Assembly (NCBI RefSeq): GCF_025698545.1
Contig: NC_068575.1
Location: 55,313,980-55,377,979 of the forward strand
DNA from: Gossypium raimondii
Lineage: Eukaryota > Streptophyta > Magnoliopsida > Malvales > Malvaceae
Reading direction: 5' to 3'
DNA: 64,000 bases
Shown here piece by piece: positions 23,756-36,679 of this stretch. The notes beneath the pieces were generated by a model. That model was not told the origin of the DNA and made no database searches. It saw only the letters and a program-made list of their open reading frames with translations. Every line of letters starts with the position of its first letter. Within the stretch, counting starts at the first letter, position 1. Both the position numbers and the translations under genes were made by a program.

Positions 23756-25606
23756 TCATTCCAGGCCTTTGACTTCTTTAAGGAATTTCAACTCTTTATT
23801 ATCCACTAGGCTCTGCACCAAAGCTTTCAATTCAGCGCACTCTTGGATTTCATGACCTTTTTCAGCGTGGAACTCACAGTAGCTCATCAACCCTTTTGGT
23901 CTCTTCTCCGAATTCTGAATGATTAATCTCATGCCTATCATTTGTTTCAAAACCCATTTCAGTGGGGGTTTTACTTCTACAATATTGGTTTTGGTTCTTT
24001 TTCCTCCATTCTCAGTTATCGCGTTTACCCCTGGGTCTAGATGACTGGGTAACGGATTTCCTGCCACATTAGATTCTGATAGATCGTCAAACTTCACGAT
24101 GCCCATCTTGATGAACCTTTTAACTAACTTTTTAAATGTAGTGCAGTTTTCAATTGAGTGTCCTGTTATCCCCGCATGGTATTCGCATTGGGTATTCGCA
24201 TCATACCATTTCGGGAACGGAGGTTGCACGGGTTCTGAGTAGAACAGAAATATCACATGCACATCAAACAGATTCTGATACAGCTGTCTATATGTCATCG
24301 AGATGGGTGTGAACTGGATTCTTTCTGTGCTTGGCCTCGAGTTGGATTCTTGCCTTGAAGTGTCGTGATAACTAGTAGTCACGGCCCTTAACTGGCCTAC
24401 ATTGACTGATTTAGAATACCCTTTGCTCATATTATTCACTTCATTTTCATTTTTCTTCGGGGTTGATCTTTTGGCGCTTTCTCTCTCGTCTATCTTCCCA
24501 CTCATTACTGCATTTTCAATCATTTCACCGGACATTACCATATCTGAGAAGCTCATGGTAGCGCTTCCCAATATGTGGTTAATGAATAGGTCTTTTAGAG
24601 TGTTGATGAAAAGTATTATGGTTTCTTTCTCCAAAAGAGGTGGTTGGACTTGTGTTGCTACCTCTCTCCATCTTTGGGCATATTACCTGAAGCTCTCACT
24701 TTGCTTCTTTTCCATATTCTATAGTGTAATTCTGTCAGGTTTCATGTCTGTTACATGGCTATATTGCTTCATGAGAGCCTGTGCCAAATCTTTCCATGAG
24801 CAAATTTTGGCACGGCTCAGTTGGTTATACCATTTGGTAGTCGACCCAATCAGACTATCTTGGAAGCAATGAATTAACAGTTGATCATTATTAACTTATC
24901 CTGTCATTCTTCGGCAAAACATCATGATGTGAGCTTCAGAGCAACTAGTCACATTATACTTTTCAAATTCTGGAGTCTTGAATTTCAGCGAGAGTACTAG
25001 ATCTGGGACTAAACTCAGATCTTTAACGTTAACCCCACAATGGTAATCAGCATTTTCCAATTCTCTTAGTTTTTCTTCCAACCACCTGTACCAAACTTCG
25101 AGTTGTTTTGGCAGTTCCACCCTTACTTTTTCTATTTCTGCCATTTCGTCTAGATTAGAAACTATATGATTGGTTGGATTGTCCCCCAGATTGGAACCTG
25201 AGCCTGTCGGGTAATTCATTGGTATCGAGGTACCGGTCTGATATTGTTGGGGTCTGGTAGTAATGGGTGCCCCTTATAGATGCACGTCTGGTTGGGCCTA
25301 GACGCTTATTGGGGTAAAACCTGAGGGATAGATGGGGGCTTCATTATCATCCCCACTGTTGATCACTAGGCCTTTCCCTTTTTCAAGCCCTCTAGCTAGT
25401 AACTGCGTTACTTGGCTCATCATACTTCTTTGGGATTCTAGCATCTGATCCCTCATGTCTTGTTGAATTTTGGTCAGTTGTTCTTGCATCTGCGCTTGCA
25501 GCTGGTCTTGCATGTCCTTTTGCATTTGCTCTAATCTCTCTAATCTTTGGTCCATGGTTTTAGTTTTTTCGCGTGTACCGTAACGATATTCCAGGGTAAC
25601 TGCCAT
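23756..25606 (-). pseudogene. Ty3/gypsy gag remnant with stops and frameshifts
   Basis: On the - strand, gag segments appear in order. First is a Met/Gln-rich coiled-coil N terminus (25606–25298; MDQRLERLEQMQKDMQDQ). Next is a linker with NYPTGSGSNLGDNP (25219–24896), then the retrotransposon gag core (about 24870–24640; DSLIGSTTKWYNQL, MKPDRITLQNMEKKQ). The C-terminal part follows (24634–23756) with CEYHAGITGHSIENC and CEFHAEKGHEIQEC, two CCHC-like knuckles spaced as C-x2-H-x4-H-x4-C. At least three in-frame stops break it. Gag proteins of this type package the element RNA. Neither flanking LTR can be identified with confidence: 22316–22440 and 25620–26300 show no clear boundary. Confidence 0.8.
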
Positions 25607-26320
25607 AATTCTAATTAATTAGGACCCTTTTGTAAAATTTAACGCATTTGATGAAATGCAATGCAGATGCATGAATGCAAAAAGAGGCGTTGATTCTGAT
25701 TCAATTATATTAAAATAACTTTACTAGAAAATATTTTTTTTACATAAAACGAATATTTATACGGCATTGCCCTCATACTCCAGGCGAAGACATCGATCCT
25801 TTTCTTCATATCCGAATGTTAAGATCAAATCTCGCGAACTTTCCAATGGATGCCTCTACTAGCTTCTTTTTGCTCGATCTAGACTGCGACCCATTGCTCA
25901 CTCATCCTTGTGATACTCGTTAGCTTCTTTAACAAAGCTGGGACGTTGACGGCTCTCAAATAAGCTTTGTCGGCTTGAATCCTCGGGCAACGAAGCAAAG
26001 TCGTGTACTCATTCATCAGACTATCACCTTTCTCTCGTTACATTTTCTATGACCATATTCGGATGACCGCATTGTCTTCCACTTTATCAAGAAATCCATT
26101 TTCCATGACCAGCTCTCTATTTAGCAACTGAACGTGAATCAACACCTCTTTTCTATGATGAAAATGCAATGCAATCATAACCACAATAAAAGAAAACACG
26201 TCAGTATATAAAATATAAAAAGAGCACTTATTTGGATGACCACTAAGAGTTTGGTGTGGTTCTACCTAGGGTAGAAACAACAACAAAACACAACAGGTTT
26301 TTTTTTTTTTTTTTGCAAAT
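25607..26320. other. probable leader region of the gypsy remnant, then unassigned DNA
   Basis: The sequence upstream of the gag start (on the - strand) is GC-moderate to about 26150 and may be the 5' untranslated region of the element. I could not find a primer-binding site or the end of an LTR. No other gene is visible. Confidence 0.35.
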
Positions 26321-26540
26321 TCAAATTGAGTTGGGTTGGGGTCAGGCAAAAAAAAAAAAACTTACCCAAGGCCTACCTGTTTAGAAAACGAGCCTCATTT
26401 TTTTCCAAGCCCATTTTTCGGGCCTATATTTTTGTCAAAACCCTCCCACTTTTTAGATGAGCCTTTGGGCCTGGCCATCAGGTCTAATCCCACTTATGGA
26501 GTGGTGGTAGATTTGACAACATCTATTCTACTACCATCCC
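26321..26540 (+). repeat. dispersed repeat copy, inverted relative to 32270–32455
   Basis: The segments GGGTTGGGGTCAGG, CTGTTTAGAAAACGAG, CCATTTTTCGGGCCTATA and CCCACTTTTTAGATGAGCC reappear in order, with changes, in the reverse complement of 32270–32455. A related piece may lie at 53240–53530. The repeat is non-coding and common in this kind of genome. The open frame at 26336–26575 lies within it and is rejected as a gene. Confidence 0.65.
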
Positions 26541-29500
26541 TAAAATGGAGTGGGCAATTATTTTTAAAAATATAGTAAATTTTTTAGAAGGTGGATTTTT
26601 TCTTAAAAAATATTTAAGTTTTTCAATGACATTATGTAAAATATAATATTTTTAATTTAAAAATGTGTATTAACTTTTTTTCTATTTGAATTGATGTTTA
26701 ATTAATTCAATCGTTTTAGACAAGTACAGATATAAAAATTTAAAATATTATATAAACAATATTAAAAGACATGAAGTCTTTTATGATAATATTTTATTTA
26801 AATATTTCGATTTTTCTTAACGGATGAGTTGATATTTAATATTCAATTAATTTGAGATACTAACTTAATCACAAGTATTATATAAGTTACAGTAACTTGG
26901 TACATATGATCACAAATTTGGCATCTAAAACGTGCAAATTACTAAAAGTTAAATAAAATTAATTTTATTATTTTGTTCGAGTTTCAAATGATAAACAATT
27001 TTCTTTTGATATAATGATAATTTGAATTCAAACTATTTCTGAAATAGACCAATACTTAATCAATAGGCCACAACTTGATTACAACAAACTTATCTTTTGC
27101 ATTAACATTTTAGATTCCAAAAGAATTTGATATAGGTTTCCAAAATAATCTTTCACAATTAGTTTATAATAATTCATATTATAGTTTCGTAATATCAATA
27201 AGTGATTGAAAAGAATAAAATGGATGTTTTTTAAGTATTTGGATTAAAAATTAATTTTAAAATTATTATTATTAAAAAATCTTAAATACCATCTCTACCC
27301 CTGAACAAAATTAATTTCAAACCATAAAACCACCTACTTACTTTTCAAGTCCGTTCTTCGTGCCTTTAAAACGCCATGCAAATGAGAAAAGTTAGGCGGT
27401 ACACGTTTACGCGCAAAGTTTAACCAATCATATGAAAGAGTTGACTGAGTCGACAAATGAATGCGGTCCGGTTGAGGCGTTCAATTTCAACTAAACCCTT
27501 TATTGACCGACCGCCTTCTCTTCTTAGCTTATGTCAAATTCTTAAGGTATTATATATTTTAATATATTAACATTTTACATCATATAAATATTATTATATT
27601 TCATTTTCAATTTATTTTGATGTGTTGTGTTGTATTTCTATCGTGCAATTATATTATCTTCAAATATATATTTTTTTATAGAAATATTCAAAGTTGGATC
27701 CTCGTATAAATTTATCTTTTTTCTTAACAATTTCATTATAAATTCTAATCATCTTTTATTTTTCTGACATAATACTTAGAATTACCTATAACCCTTTCTT
27801 AACTCATAAATAGGAGAATAATACGTTTCAAACACATTTGAACCTACATCTCCTACATTAACAATAATACTCATACCAATTTATTTAAGATTCAATCAAT
27901 AAATTTACCCATATTTCGATGCAAGTATTTTATCCTCATTGCACAATGTAGAAAAGCAATATATCAAACACCGCTTCTAAAATTGAAATTGCGGTTTAAA
28001 TACTTTTGAATTTTACGTTTTAAATGGTAAATTATCAAAATATTTTTATTTCTATTCATTATTTGAAATGTATTGAATTTATATTTTACATATCATTATA
28101 TTAAATTATTTAAATATTATTTATTATTATGTTTAAATTTTTAAAAAAATTATGTGTTATTAACTTTACAAATAATTTATTAATTATTAAAAAGCATTTA
28201 AAAGTATATTTTATGAATATTAATTATATTAAAATGTTATTTAAATTAAATTATTTTATTTTCTAATATTATGTCTAAAATATTTTAACTTTTCATCGTA
28301 ATTTTTACAACAATGTCAAACATTTAAAATCAACAGACCACTTTTTTATAGTACTTTCTAAAACACTTTTTTTTTCGAATGGAAGTTTTCAAAATCACTT
28401 CTCAATCGCAACAACAATACTAAATTAACCCTTTATGTATACATAATGTGGGTAAGAAAATACGAGATATGAGATTTTGAATGTTAAACATTCATCAAAT
28501 TTCTCTTGATCATAATATTTTAAAAATTTTTATTGGGATAAAGTCCAAAAATATATGTGAATTTTGGTCCAATATGTAATATTATGCATGAACTTTAAAT
28601 TTTTACAATTTTATACATGAAATGTTGATTTGTTTCCATTTCACAACCAGCCAACATCATTGTCAATATACATCATTTTTTTTTGTACTACTGATGATTT
28701 AAGCCTAGGCTATTCACGAGGAAGGTAAACACCTTGTCAATAAGTTGCAACTTAGCGTTTAATATACTGCTATTTTACATTTACATATTTCATACACAAA
28801 TTATCATACTTATCTAACGTAAAAATACATTAATATATTCATTTCTTTAAATGTATACGATTAAATTAAAATCAAAATTTCATATATACATTTGAACCAC
28901 CGTCAAAGCTTTAAGTGTATAATTGTATTAAATCAAAGTTCATTATCAAATTGTACATTAGCTTAAAGTCCATGGATAACTTTGATATTTATCTCTTTTA
29001 TTTTGTAATTTCTTTTGGCATGTAATCTATAAAGTTAACATTTGATGTGTTAATAGTGTCATCTATACTATATATAAAACATTTGACTGAGTTGGTATTA
29101 CAAGTCAACCAGGCATCAACTCAATTGAGTAATAACAAAATACCCTTCCTTTACATCATAAATTAAACCATTTTGAGGGTAATATTGTCAGATTATATCT
29201 TTTATATATGAAAATAAAAAATATACAAATACAATAAAAATTGAACTCAAGTCTCTATAATTTTAATACTTAAACTTTATCAACCAAAGCTTAACTTATT
29301 ATTTATATTATTTTTATAAACATTATGTTATATAATTCTATTTTTAACTAAATGTATCATAATTTAATATAACTTTATGTTTATTAGTAAGGGTTATTAT
29401 TCTATCAACTACTAGTGGAGATTTTAACTCCACACGAAGAATTCAAAAATGACGTGTTTGTTTTAATTTATTTTAATTTTTAATATTCCTTAAAGATACG

Positions 29501-30289
29501 ATTGTGAAAATTTTAACTTAGCTAATTGTGCACCAAATAATTTTATTATTAAGAAATTAAATAATGATACATTATTATTGAATTTAAACTATAACTTGTC
29601 ATTTTCTAATTTATTGATATTATAAAACAAATAAAATTGGCGTAATATTCTAATGCAAAAAGGAAAAGATAAAATAAATGGTGGAGCTTAAAAATTTTTA
29701 GGGTCAAAATTAAATTGCATATTTTACAATAATAAAAATTTATATTTTTAAAATGTTTAAATAATTAAATTAAATTTTCCCTACTACGCTATCCACCAGA
29801 TAAAACAAACTAGGCTTGAGTGTCATTAAAAAATTAAAAATAGGATGACCCGAAGACTTGGCTAGCCTTTGACTACCCCATCCACCCAAAATAAACGAGC
29901 TAATAAAGTAAACTCGGTGGAGGCCGCCCAAATTAAGATTAGCGGTATCTATAATTGTTTGATTGGGTGTAATAGGTCATGCGGTTCATAATAAAACAAA
30001 TATTTGGTTCAAGTGCATAACTCATTACAGGACGGGCCGTGTAAATCTTTATTACAATTGAGATGTTGGTTAATTGCTATTCGATGTAATAATGAATAGA
30101 GAAAAAAAATCCCCTCAATGCAAAGCTGATTTGAAGAAATCTACTTTTCAAAAAGCAAAGCCGTGATGATGCTTTTCGTTTTAGTATAGAACTTTGTCCC
30201 TCACTCTCTGTTCGAATTACATTTTATTTGACTTGGTGTTCTTGCTTTTGTAATACTACCTTTGAACTATTGTGAATCATGTGATGCAT
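26541..30289. other. AT-rich intergenic DNA, no gene recognised
   Basis: Most of this is low-complexity A/T sequence. A GC-richer patch at 27330–27540, with GGTCCGGTTGAGGCG, looks promoter-like, but no exon follows. At 29070–29190 a piece with TTGACTGAGTTGGTATTACAAG and CATCAACTCAATTGAG resembles the SINE-like units at 48.1–49.9 kb. Confidence 0.5.
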
Positions 30290-30680
30290 GAATGCATAAT
30301 TATATATAATTACTTGAAATTTGGTGAAAATATCAATTAAGTTTTTTCAACAAAAACACATTCAATCAAGCTCTTGAATTCTCAAATTATATCAATTAAG
30401 CCTTTTTGATCAACGTTTTTTTGTCTTTGACCCTTACAGTGTTGATAAGGTCGTTAATAATGTTGATGTGGCACTCTATGTTAGTGACTACTGCTGATGT
30501 GGTATTGTCGCGTGTATGTCATGTCAGTAAAGTTAATAAGCGTTAACTTTTTCATTCATTTGAAATTAATTTGATAAATAATATAAGTTCAAGAGTTAAA
30601 AGAGACAAAAAAAATTTTAAGGTTAAAATATTTTTTTTATCAAATAAAAAGACCAAAAAAATCATTTTACCTTACACTAC
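30290..30680. repeat. dispersed repeat copy, related to 7750–8130
   Basis: CGTTAATAATGTTGATGTGGCACT near 30453 matches the text near 7968, with similar flanking sequence on both sides. The repeat is non-coding. Confidence 0.5.
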
Positions 30681-31599
30681 CAAAAAAGAAAACAAGGAAG
30701 AAGAAAAGGTGAAAGCAATATTAATGAAACAAAGAGTGAAGCCATAAAAACCACAAATTTAGTGACAATTGACATAAAAAAATAATATGGGTGATCCTGC
30801 AACTACGTCATTTTATCTTTGCAAAGAATCAAATAACTAATCAACCAAGAATTGATATGGAGAGTTGGATGGGTAAAAAGTGTCACGAGATAGATCTGGA
30901 AGAAAAAAAAATAACAAAGAAAGGAGAAGAGAAGAGATAGAATTTGAGAGAGAAAATGAAGAAGAAGATACTGAGAATTTGGTTTTCAAATTTCATTACG
31001 GTTTTTTTCTCTGTCTATTGGTACTTAAGGAAACCAAATAATGAACTTGGACAACTGGCACTAACACACGCTCAAACCACATCGTTTCATTAAACGGTGT
31101 TTCCATCAAAACGAATCATTTAAACGAGCACTAATTCCCTTAACCAAAACGTACCATACACAGACAAAAGAAATAACAACAACAGTAACAGAATTATCAT
31201 TAAATCAAAACCCTTTGTTCAAAACTCAACTGATAATAAATAGTAAGAGGAAACAAAAAGGTTTTGGATTGAGTTTAAAAGTAGTAATTAATAAAATATT
31301 TTATATTTGATGATAAAACATTTTCAAACGAGATTTAAAACGTTCAATTTTATTTTTAATGACGCCGCATCATCCGATTTATTAATAATATACATATGAA
31401 TACGTTTTAACATCTTATTACCATCAAATTGATGAATTTTACTTCTTTCCTTTGTTTTTAAGTTGAACACTGATATTTTGAAAGGGGCGGTTAAACTTAG
31501 AAAGGCCTCTATAGCCCAAAAATATGCCTGCCAACATGGGTCTCCAATCCATGAAGTGATAGCTCTACAAACTTAGAATGCGTTGAGCGTGAGGTGTTT
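30681..31599. other. intergenic DNA, no gene recognised
   Basis: A purine-rich stretch (30890–30975, GAAGAAAAAAAAATAAC and AGGAGAAGAGAAGAG) gives only a short frame. The piece at 31060–31160 (CATCGTTTCATTAAACGG) is repeat-like. No exon can be supported. Confidence 0.45.
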
Positions 31600-31990
31600 A
31601 AACGGTTAATCGAATCGAATTAGTATTAATTAAAATATTTAATTCTTTAATCATTAATTGGATTAAATTTTTTTCAAAAAAAAATTAATCGAATTAAAAT
31701 ATTTCAATTAATTCGATCAGTTAATCGAAATAATCGAAATTGATATATTTTTTTTGTTAAAACAAATATAAAACATATAAAAAAATTGATAATGTTCATT
31801 TAAACGAATTAATCGAATTAAAACTACATATAGTTTGTATTATTAATTATTAAGTTCGATTAATTCGATTAATTATCTGATTCCGAACCGAATTAATCGA
31901 TAATCAAATTTTTTTTAAAAAAATCATTAACCAACCTTCTATTGAATTAAACTGATTAATCAACTAATTAATCGAATCAGATCGCTACCC
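31600..31990. repeat. AATCGAATTAATCGA-rich repeat, probable MITE remnant
   Basis: Variants of TTAATCGAATTAA recur in both orientations, so the region is close to self-complementary. It starts at about GGTGTTTAAACGGTTAATCG and ends at about AATCGAATCAGATCGC. The composition resembles the hAT-like MITE at 47347–47692 (GGTTAACCGAATTAACC), suggesting a related but more decayed copy. Ends are uncertain. Confidence 0.5.
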
Positions 31991-32269
31991 AATATCCCGA
32001 ACCCAATCCTTCCCATTTATAGGTACATCACATGGGTTGAACCCCTACAGTATCCGGATTATTAAGTTTCAAAGCTGTAGAAAATTTATTACTCGGATTT
32101 TTTGGTCCTCAGTTTCAAATTAAACAGGTACAATACAAAATAGGATCAAAGGTATTAGGCAAAAGATCTAGAAATTAGCTATTGAAAACTGTTTTTTAAA
32201 CAAATGATTTTATCCGCACATTGATTTCCTTTCTTATAAATATATTTGAGTGAGTCAATAGATGAAATT

Positions 32270-32455
32270 AGATATAAGTAATCTTTTAATGAGACTATTT
32301 GTCTAGGCTCGAAGGTCCATCTAAAAAGTGAAAGGATTTGGACAAAAATATATGTTCGAAAAATAGGTTTGGACAAAAAAAATTTTGTTTTCTAAACGGG
32401 TTAAGTCTTAGGTAAGATTTTTTTGTCCGGACCCGACCCAAATTAGTTTCAACTT
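32270..32455 (-). repeat. dispersed repeat copy, inverted relative to 26321–26540
   Basis: Read on the - strand, it contains GGGTCGGGTCCGGAC, CCGTTTAGAAAAC, CTATTTTTCGAACATATATT and CACTTTTTAGATGGACC, in the same order as the copy at 26.3 kb. It is non-coding. Confidence 0.6.
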
Positions 32456-33815
32456 TCTTTCTTGCTGCCATTGCGCTCTTATATTACTACTATTTTGTTG
32501 TTATTGTTTGAATATTATATAACTATTGTTTTATTGTTAATTTTGTTGCTATTTAGAGGGATTTACTTGCTAAGTTACAACTATCTTAGTGTTATTTAAA
32601 TATAAAGAGTTTTTTTAAATGTATTTTCAATTTGTTAGGAAATATTTATTTTAACATTTTTAGTACATTTGATTATTGTATTTTTAAATTTATTTTTATA
32701 CAAAATAATCTTAAAACATTAATACGAACAGATGATATCAGATTCAAATTTAACATTTTTAATCTGGACTGATTAATTTTTTAAACAGATTTAAAATTTT
32801 GCATCAAGAGCAACCTACCATCATTACAATAGGTTAGTGCTAATTCCCAAAAGGCTATCTCATTCTACTTCTTTATTTCATAATATGTAATCTCCCAAAC
32901 TTGACCTAGACGTTATGGTTAGATTGAGAATGCTACATTAGCCACCGAAATAGCTAAGCTAACTTACGTTATTTTTTAAGACTTTAAATAAACTCAATTT
33001 AGATAAAACCGTAATTGTACTTTGAGTTAGCGTAAAAGCATTCATTTATTAGGTTGTGTATGCTTAGAATTCGTTTTATTGTTGACAGTGTTGTTTTAGA
33101 AAAGCTGTTTGCTTGTCGCTCTTCTTTAAAAAAAAAACTCGAAGTTAAACTAATACAGCGGAAAAATATATTTTTCAAGTCATTTTGGAAAATTAGTTGC
33201 CTTATCAATTTGTTTTTCAAAAACAGTTCCTTTGCAAGGTAGTGGAAACTAGGGAACAATATCAAATTTTACTTAAGCCCATTATTATGCATTATCCGAT
33301 TATTATGCTTGAGTAATCCATACATGTAAAAATCTTCAAAAGAAAAGTTATCAAGTCACAGACTAGAAATAATTAAAATTACTAGCCAAAATCAATAAAG
33401 ACTTAATAATACTTGTTCTCCTTTTCTACATTAAAATCATAAATTCTTAATTTCATAGTTAATTAAATACAAATAATCAATGATTGATGGATTTGGGTTT
33501 GAATAAGATTCTTGTATGATATTACCATTTATAGTTGCTTAACTCCACACCATTCTAAATATAAATATTAAAATTTTCTTAAATATGTTTTATTTTTAGT
33601 TTTTAAAATATATTATTTTTATTTAATATTTAATAAAATATCTATTTCTTTTACTTTCATTATATATTTTATTAAAATTTTATTATATTTTAATATTTAC
33701 ATTATAACATAATAATATATTTAATTTTATATATAATTCAAATTACATAATATATAAATAAAAATATTATAAAATTAAAAACAAATTAAATAGAAGTTCA
33801 AGCTTTGATTAATAC
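32456..33815. other. AT-rich intergenic DNA, no gene recognised
   Basis: No coding signal is visible. Overlapping short open frames on both strands at 32999–33265 have no resemblance to known proteins and the base composition of non-coding DNA. Confidence 0.5.
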
Positions 33816-33819
33816 AACA

Positions 33820-34190
33820 TGTGACAACTCATATTTTAAACAAAGTTAATATTTTAATCAATTTTTTTTATCTTGTTATGGTATTCATCTCTACCCGATT
33901 CTCAAACCGATTCAGTTCCCATACCAACCTATAATTCGGTCAGCATGTCCAGCTTACTAATATATAGTTCGCTACCATGCAGTTCGCTTACAGGAGTTCG
34001 CATCACCATGCAGGTGAACCCCTACTCAGGAAATACGTGTTCACTTTATAGTAGGATATGTGTTTACCTACATGCGGACCTATCTAATCCTAGTACATCA
34101 AATCATGAAACCGTGCCATATAAATAGGAAAATGACTTCCATGAAGAGGACATACACAAAAGCACTCAACATTTTCTCTCATATATCTAG
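33820..34190 (+). mobile_element. possible LTR fragment with a TATA box
   Basis: A GC-richer block begins near TGTGACAACTC (33821) and contains TTCTCAAACCGATTCAG. It also has a well-formed TATA box, CCATATAAATAGG (34117–34129). That resembles the promoter part of a retrotransposon LTR. No second copy, target duplication or coding region supports it, so it may equally be the promoter of an unrecognised transcript. Confidence 0.3.
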
Positions 34191-35169
34191 TTGAAGTTGG
34201 GAGCAATATATCTCAACTTTATTTCCACAAATAACCAACTTTAGAAAATTGGAAAGGAAATTTGATAAAAATATTGATGAATATTTTTGTACAGTAAAGT
34301 AGAAAGAAAATTGAAAAGATGAAAAATTGATAGAGTAGAAAAATAGTATAATAGAAGATATAATTTTTCTTTCTAAATTTGCTTGGTAGGAAAGATGACA
34401 AATCAACTTTTTCTTCTTGATTTGAATTTTTTTAGGAAGAAAATGCTGAAAATCAAGAGGAAAAATTTGATTTGTTGGGATAGGAATGGCGTGGAATCAT
34501 AGTTTCATACGGTCTTTTTTCCTTTTCAACTAATACACATCAATCTCTCGGTTTCTCTTCTCTTCTCGTTATAATTTAGAATGATTTGATTTTATGAATT
34601 AGGATAGCAAATGATAATTTCTTATTTTCTTTCTTCTCAATTTTATTTCTTACTATTACCAAGTGCACTTAAAATTTATTTATTTTCGTAAACTTTGTTT
34701 TTTATTTTTTTAATTTTCCCATCACCCAAGCATACCAATTAAGTAAATAACTATATATAATTTAAAACAAACAAGACTATTGAAACAAAATAATAATATA
34801 CAATACTAAAGTAATGAATAGAATAATTAGAAAGGTCATCCCTGGGAATTATTTAGTGTAAACCCCTCATAGATGTAGTTGTGGATGTATCATTATATCT
34901 CTTTATTTAAAATCTTGATCAAGATATCAATTTGAAATATAAAGCTAGTTTTTTTACAGGCAAAATTGAAGGGGGAAAACAATAGAATATTCCAATGGCT
35001 TCTGATAGGTTAGTTATGTGGGTAGGTAAGTGCAGTTCCCCGGTAAACAAATGATGAATATCGATGCCTGCAAGCAAAGAAAAACATATATCATGCATCC
35101 ATGTATATTATTTGGGATGAAAACAAATGAAGCAGTAGAAAACAGAGAGGAAAGCAAGGGGAGAAAAGA
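34191..35169. other. AT-rich DNA downstream of the microRNA hairpin
   Basis: The region lies 3' of the - strand MIR159 hairpin, so its right end may belong to the primary transcript. No protein-coding frame is supported. Confidence 0.4.
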
Positions 35170-35372
35170 GAAACGGAGCTCCCTTCACCCCAATACCTAA
35201 AAAATCAAGGTAATGACGTCTCCTAGTTCATGCAAACCCTTAGCTTGCGCATCCTCGGCCTGGCTTTCGATGTTTAATGCTGGCTAAACTACGCATCCAG
35301 GGGCATCCATGAACTAGCAGCCGTATTTTACCACCCCTTCCTTTTAGGTTCGGAGTTCAGAGAGCCCCGTAA
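35170..35372 (-). ncRNA. MIR159: MIR159/319-family microRNA precursor hairpin
   Basis: On the - strand this stretch folds into a long hairpin of about 200 nt. The 3' arm holds the mature 21-mer at 35194–35174, with core TGAAGGGAGCTCC as in miR159/miR319. The 5' arm holds its partner (about 35366–35346, GGGCTCTCTGAACTCCG). Nearer the loop, the 5' arm segment 35322–35302 contains CTGCTAGTTCATGGAT. It pairs with GCATGAACTAG on the 3' arm (35239–35221), including a perfect 10-bp helix. This second conserved duplex is diagnostic of the family's loop-to-base processed precursors. The mature form starts ATTGGGGTG, nearest to the legume ATTGGAGTG forms I recall and unlike TTTGGATTG of miR159a. miR159 silences GAMYB-type transcription factors. 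The neighbouring POB1 gene fits synteny with Arabidopsis MIR159c beside LRB1. Confidence 0.9.
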
Positions 35373-36679
35373 TTGGTTCCCACTTTCCAACCCTTCAAAC
35401 TCCAACCATATATGTTTTATGTTGTAGAGAACTTGTGAAGTTACATGGAAAATGGAATGTCCTTTTATAGGCCAAAACATGAGGATAAATGGAGGAAAGA
35501 GAGGAAATTTGGGTAGACGAGTTAGTGATTTTAAGAGAATCAACGAATAAGAATATTTTGTCTGCAAAATTGATTAAGCCAAGATTAGTGGTGATGAAAA
35601 AGCATATTTTTTTACCATGAGTTATCATTATTCGCTGAATAACATCTATTATTGTTTCTCCATGATTAACAAATTAAAAGTGGGATATCTTTTAATTTCT
35701 TAACAATTGTTTAGGCCAACATATTTCTCAGTTTGTGCAGTGATGAAGTAGCCAATGAGGATTTGGTTTCTCTAATTGGGGCCGGGTACCTCCATTGTTG
35801 CTGCTTAAACTGTCCTTTTCATTAATACGAAGTGATTAAGATTTGAAAAAGATTTAAGCTTTAATGTGGGTCAATATTATATATTAGCTTGGCCTTCTCC
35901 AATGTTGTTCTCTTACATGCACTATTGATTAATTGAATGGCAGTTTAAACTTTTGAAATAACCAATATCCATTGCTCTATATGTTGAAAGAAGTAAAGCT
36001 TATTCTTTAATAGCTGCTTGCTTTCCAGAGTGGTCCACTACATAAAAGCATACAAATATGTTCAAAATTCATAGCTTCCCCCTTGCTTTTGTTTATTAGT
36101 GCCTATAAATTCAATGTTTAATGCCGTTTACGATTGCAACTTTTGGTCGGATTCTGAACTGCTTTTGCTTTGTTTAATGCCTAAAAAAAAGTACAATCTT
36201 ATTCTCTCATGGTCAAAAGCAACAAAGAAAGAACTATCAAATTTCAAAGTTCTGTTTTTTTTTAATTGATACCACTCACGATATGTATCTTATACAGGCA
36301 CAGATTATCAAATAAATTTTGAACTCTGTGTTAGAGGATTCTTTTGCTTCGGTGGCAGGCATTATAAATTAAAAAATGGAGCATCGTAGAGGTTGTAGAG
36401 GTGACCGAGAGAAAGATTAGAGTAGACCTTTAAGAACTAGTGTTGTGGTAGGTGATAGTGATAAAACTAAAAGCAATATGGGAATGAAGTCTATTAAGGG
36501 ACCAGCAATCTACTTGATCAATGCTATCGTGGGATAACATTTAATTTCTCATTACATGTCTAATTCCAAGATTACAGGCCCAAAAAAAGAAGGTTAGTGT
36601 ACAATCTTTTTTATAAACTAGCACGAAAACCCTCGATCCTGAGTGTCTCAACCAACCACATCTAAAATCAAGCCTGGCT
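35373..36679. promoter_or_regulatory. region upstream of MIR159 and 3' of the coiled-coil gene
   Basis: On the - strand, ACATATATGG (about 35414–35405) lies about 35–40 bp before the hairpin base. It is too close to be a sure TATA box for the primary transcript. Overlapping short frames at 35328–35628 are promoter or precursor sequence, not proteins. No other gene is seen, and the right end contains the 3' UTR of the gene ending at 36680. Confidence 0.35.

Noticed and set aside
35328-35628. Two overlapping open frames on the - strand
   Set aside because: They overlap the base and upstream flank of the MIR159 hairpin; the hairpin explains the conserved sequence better.
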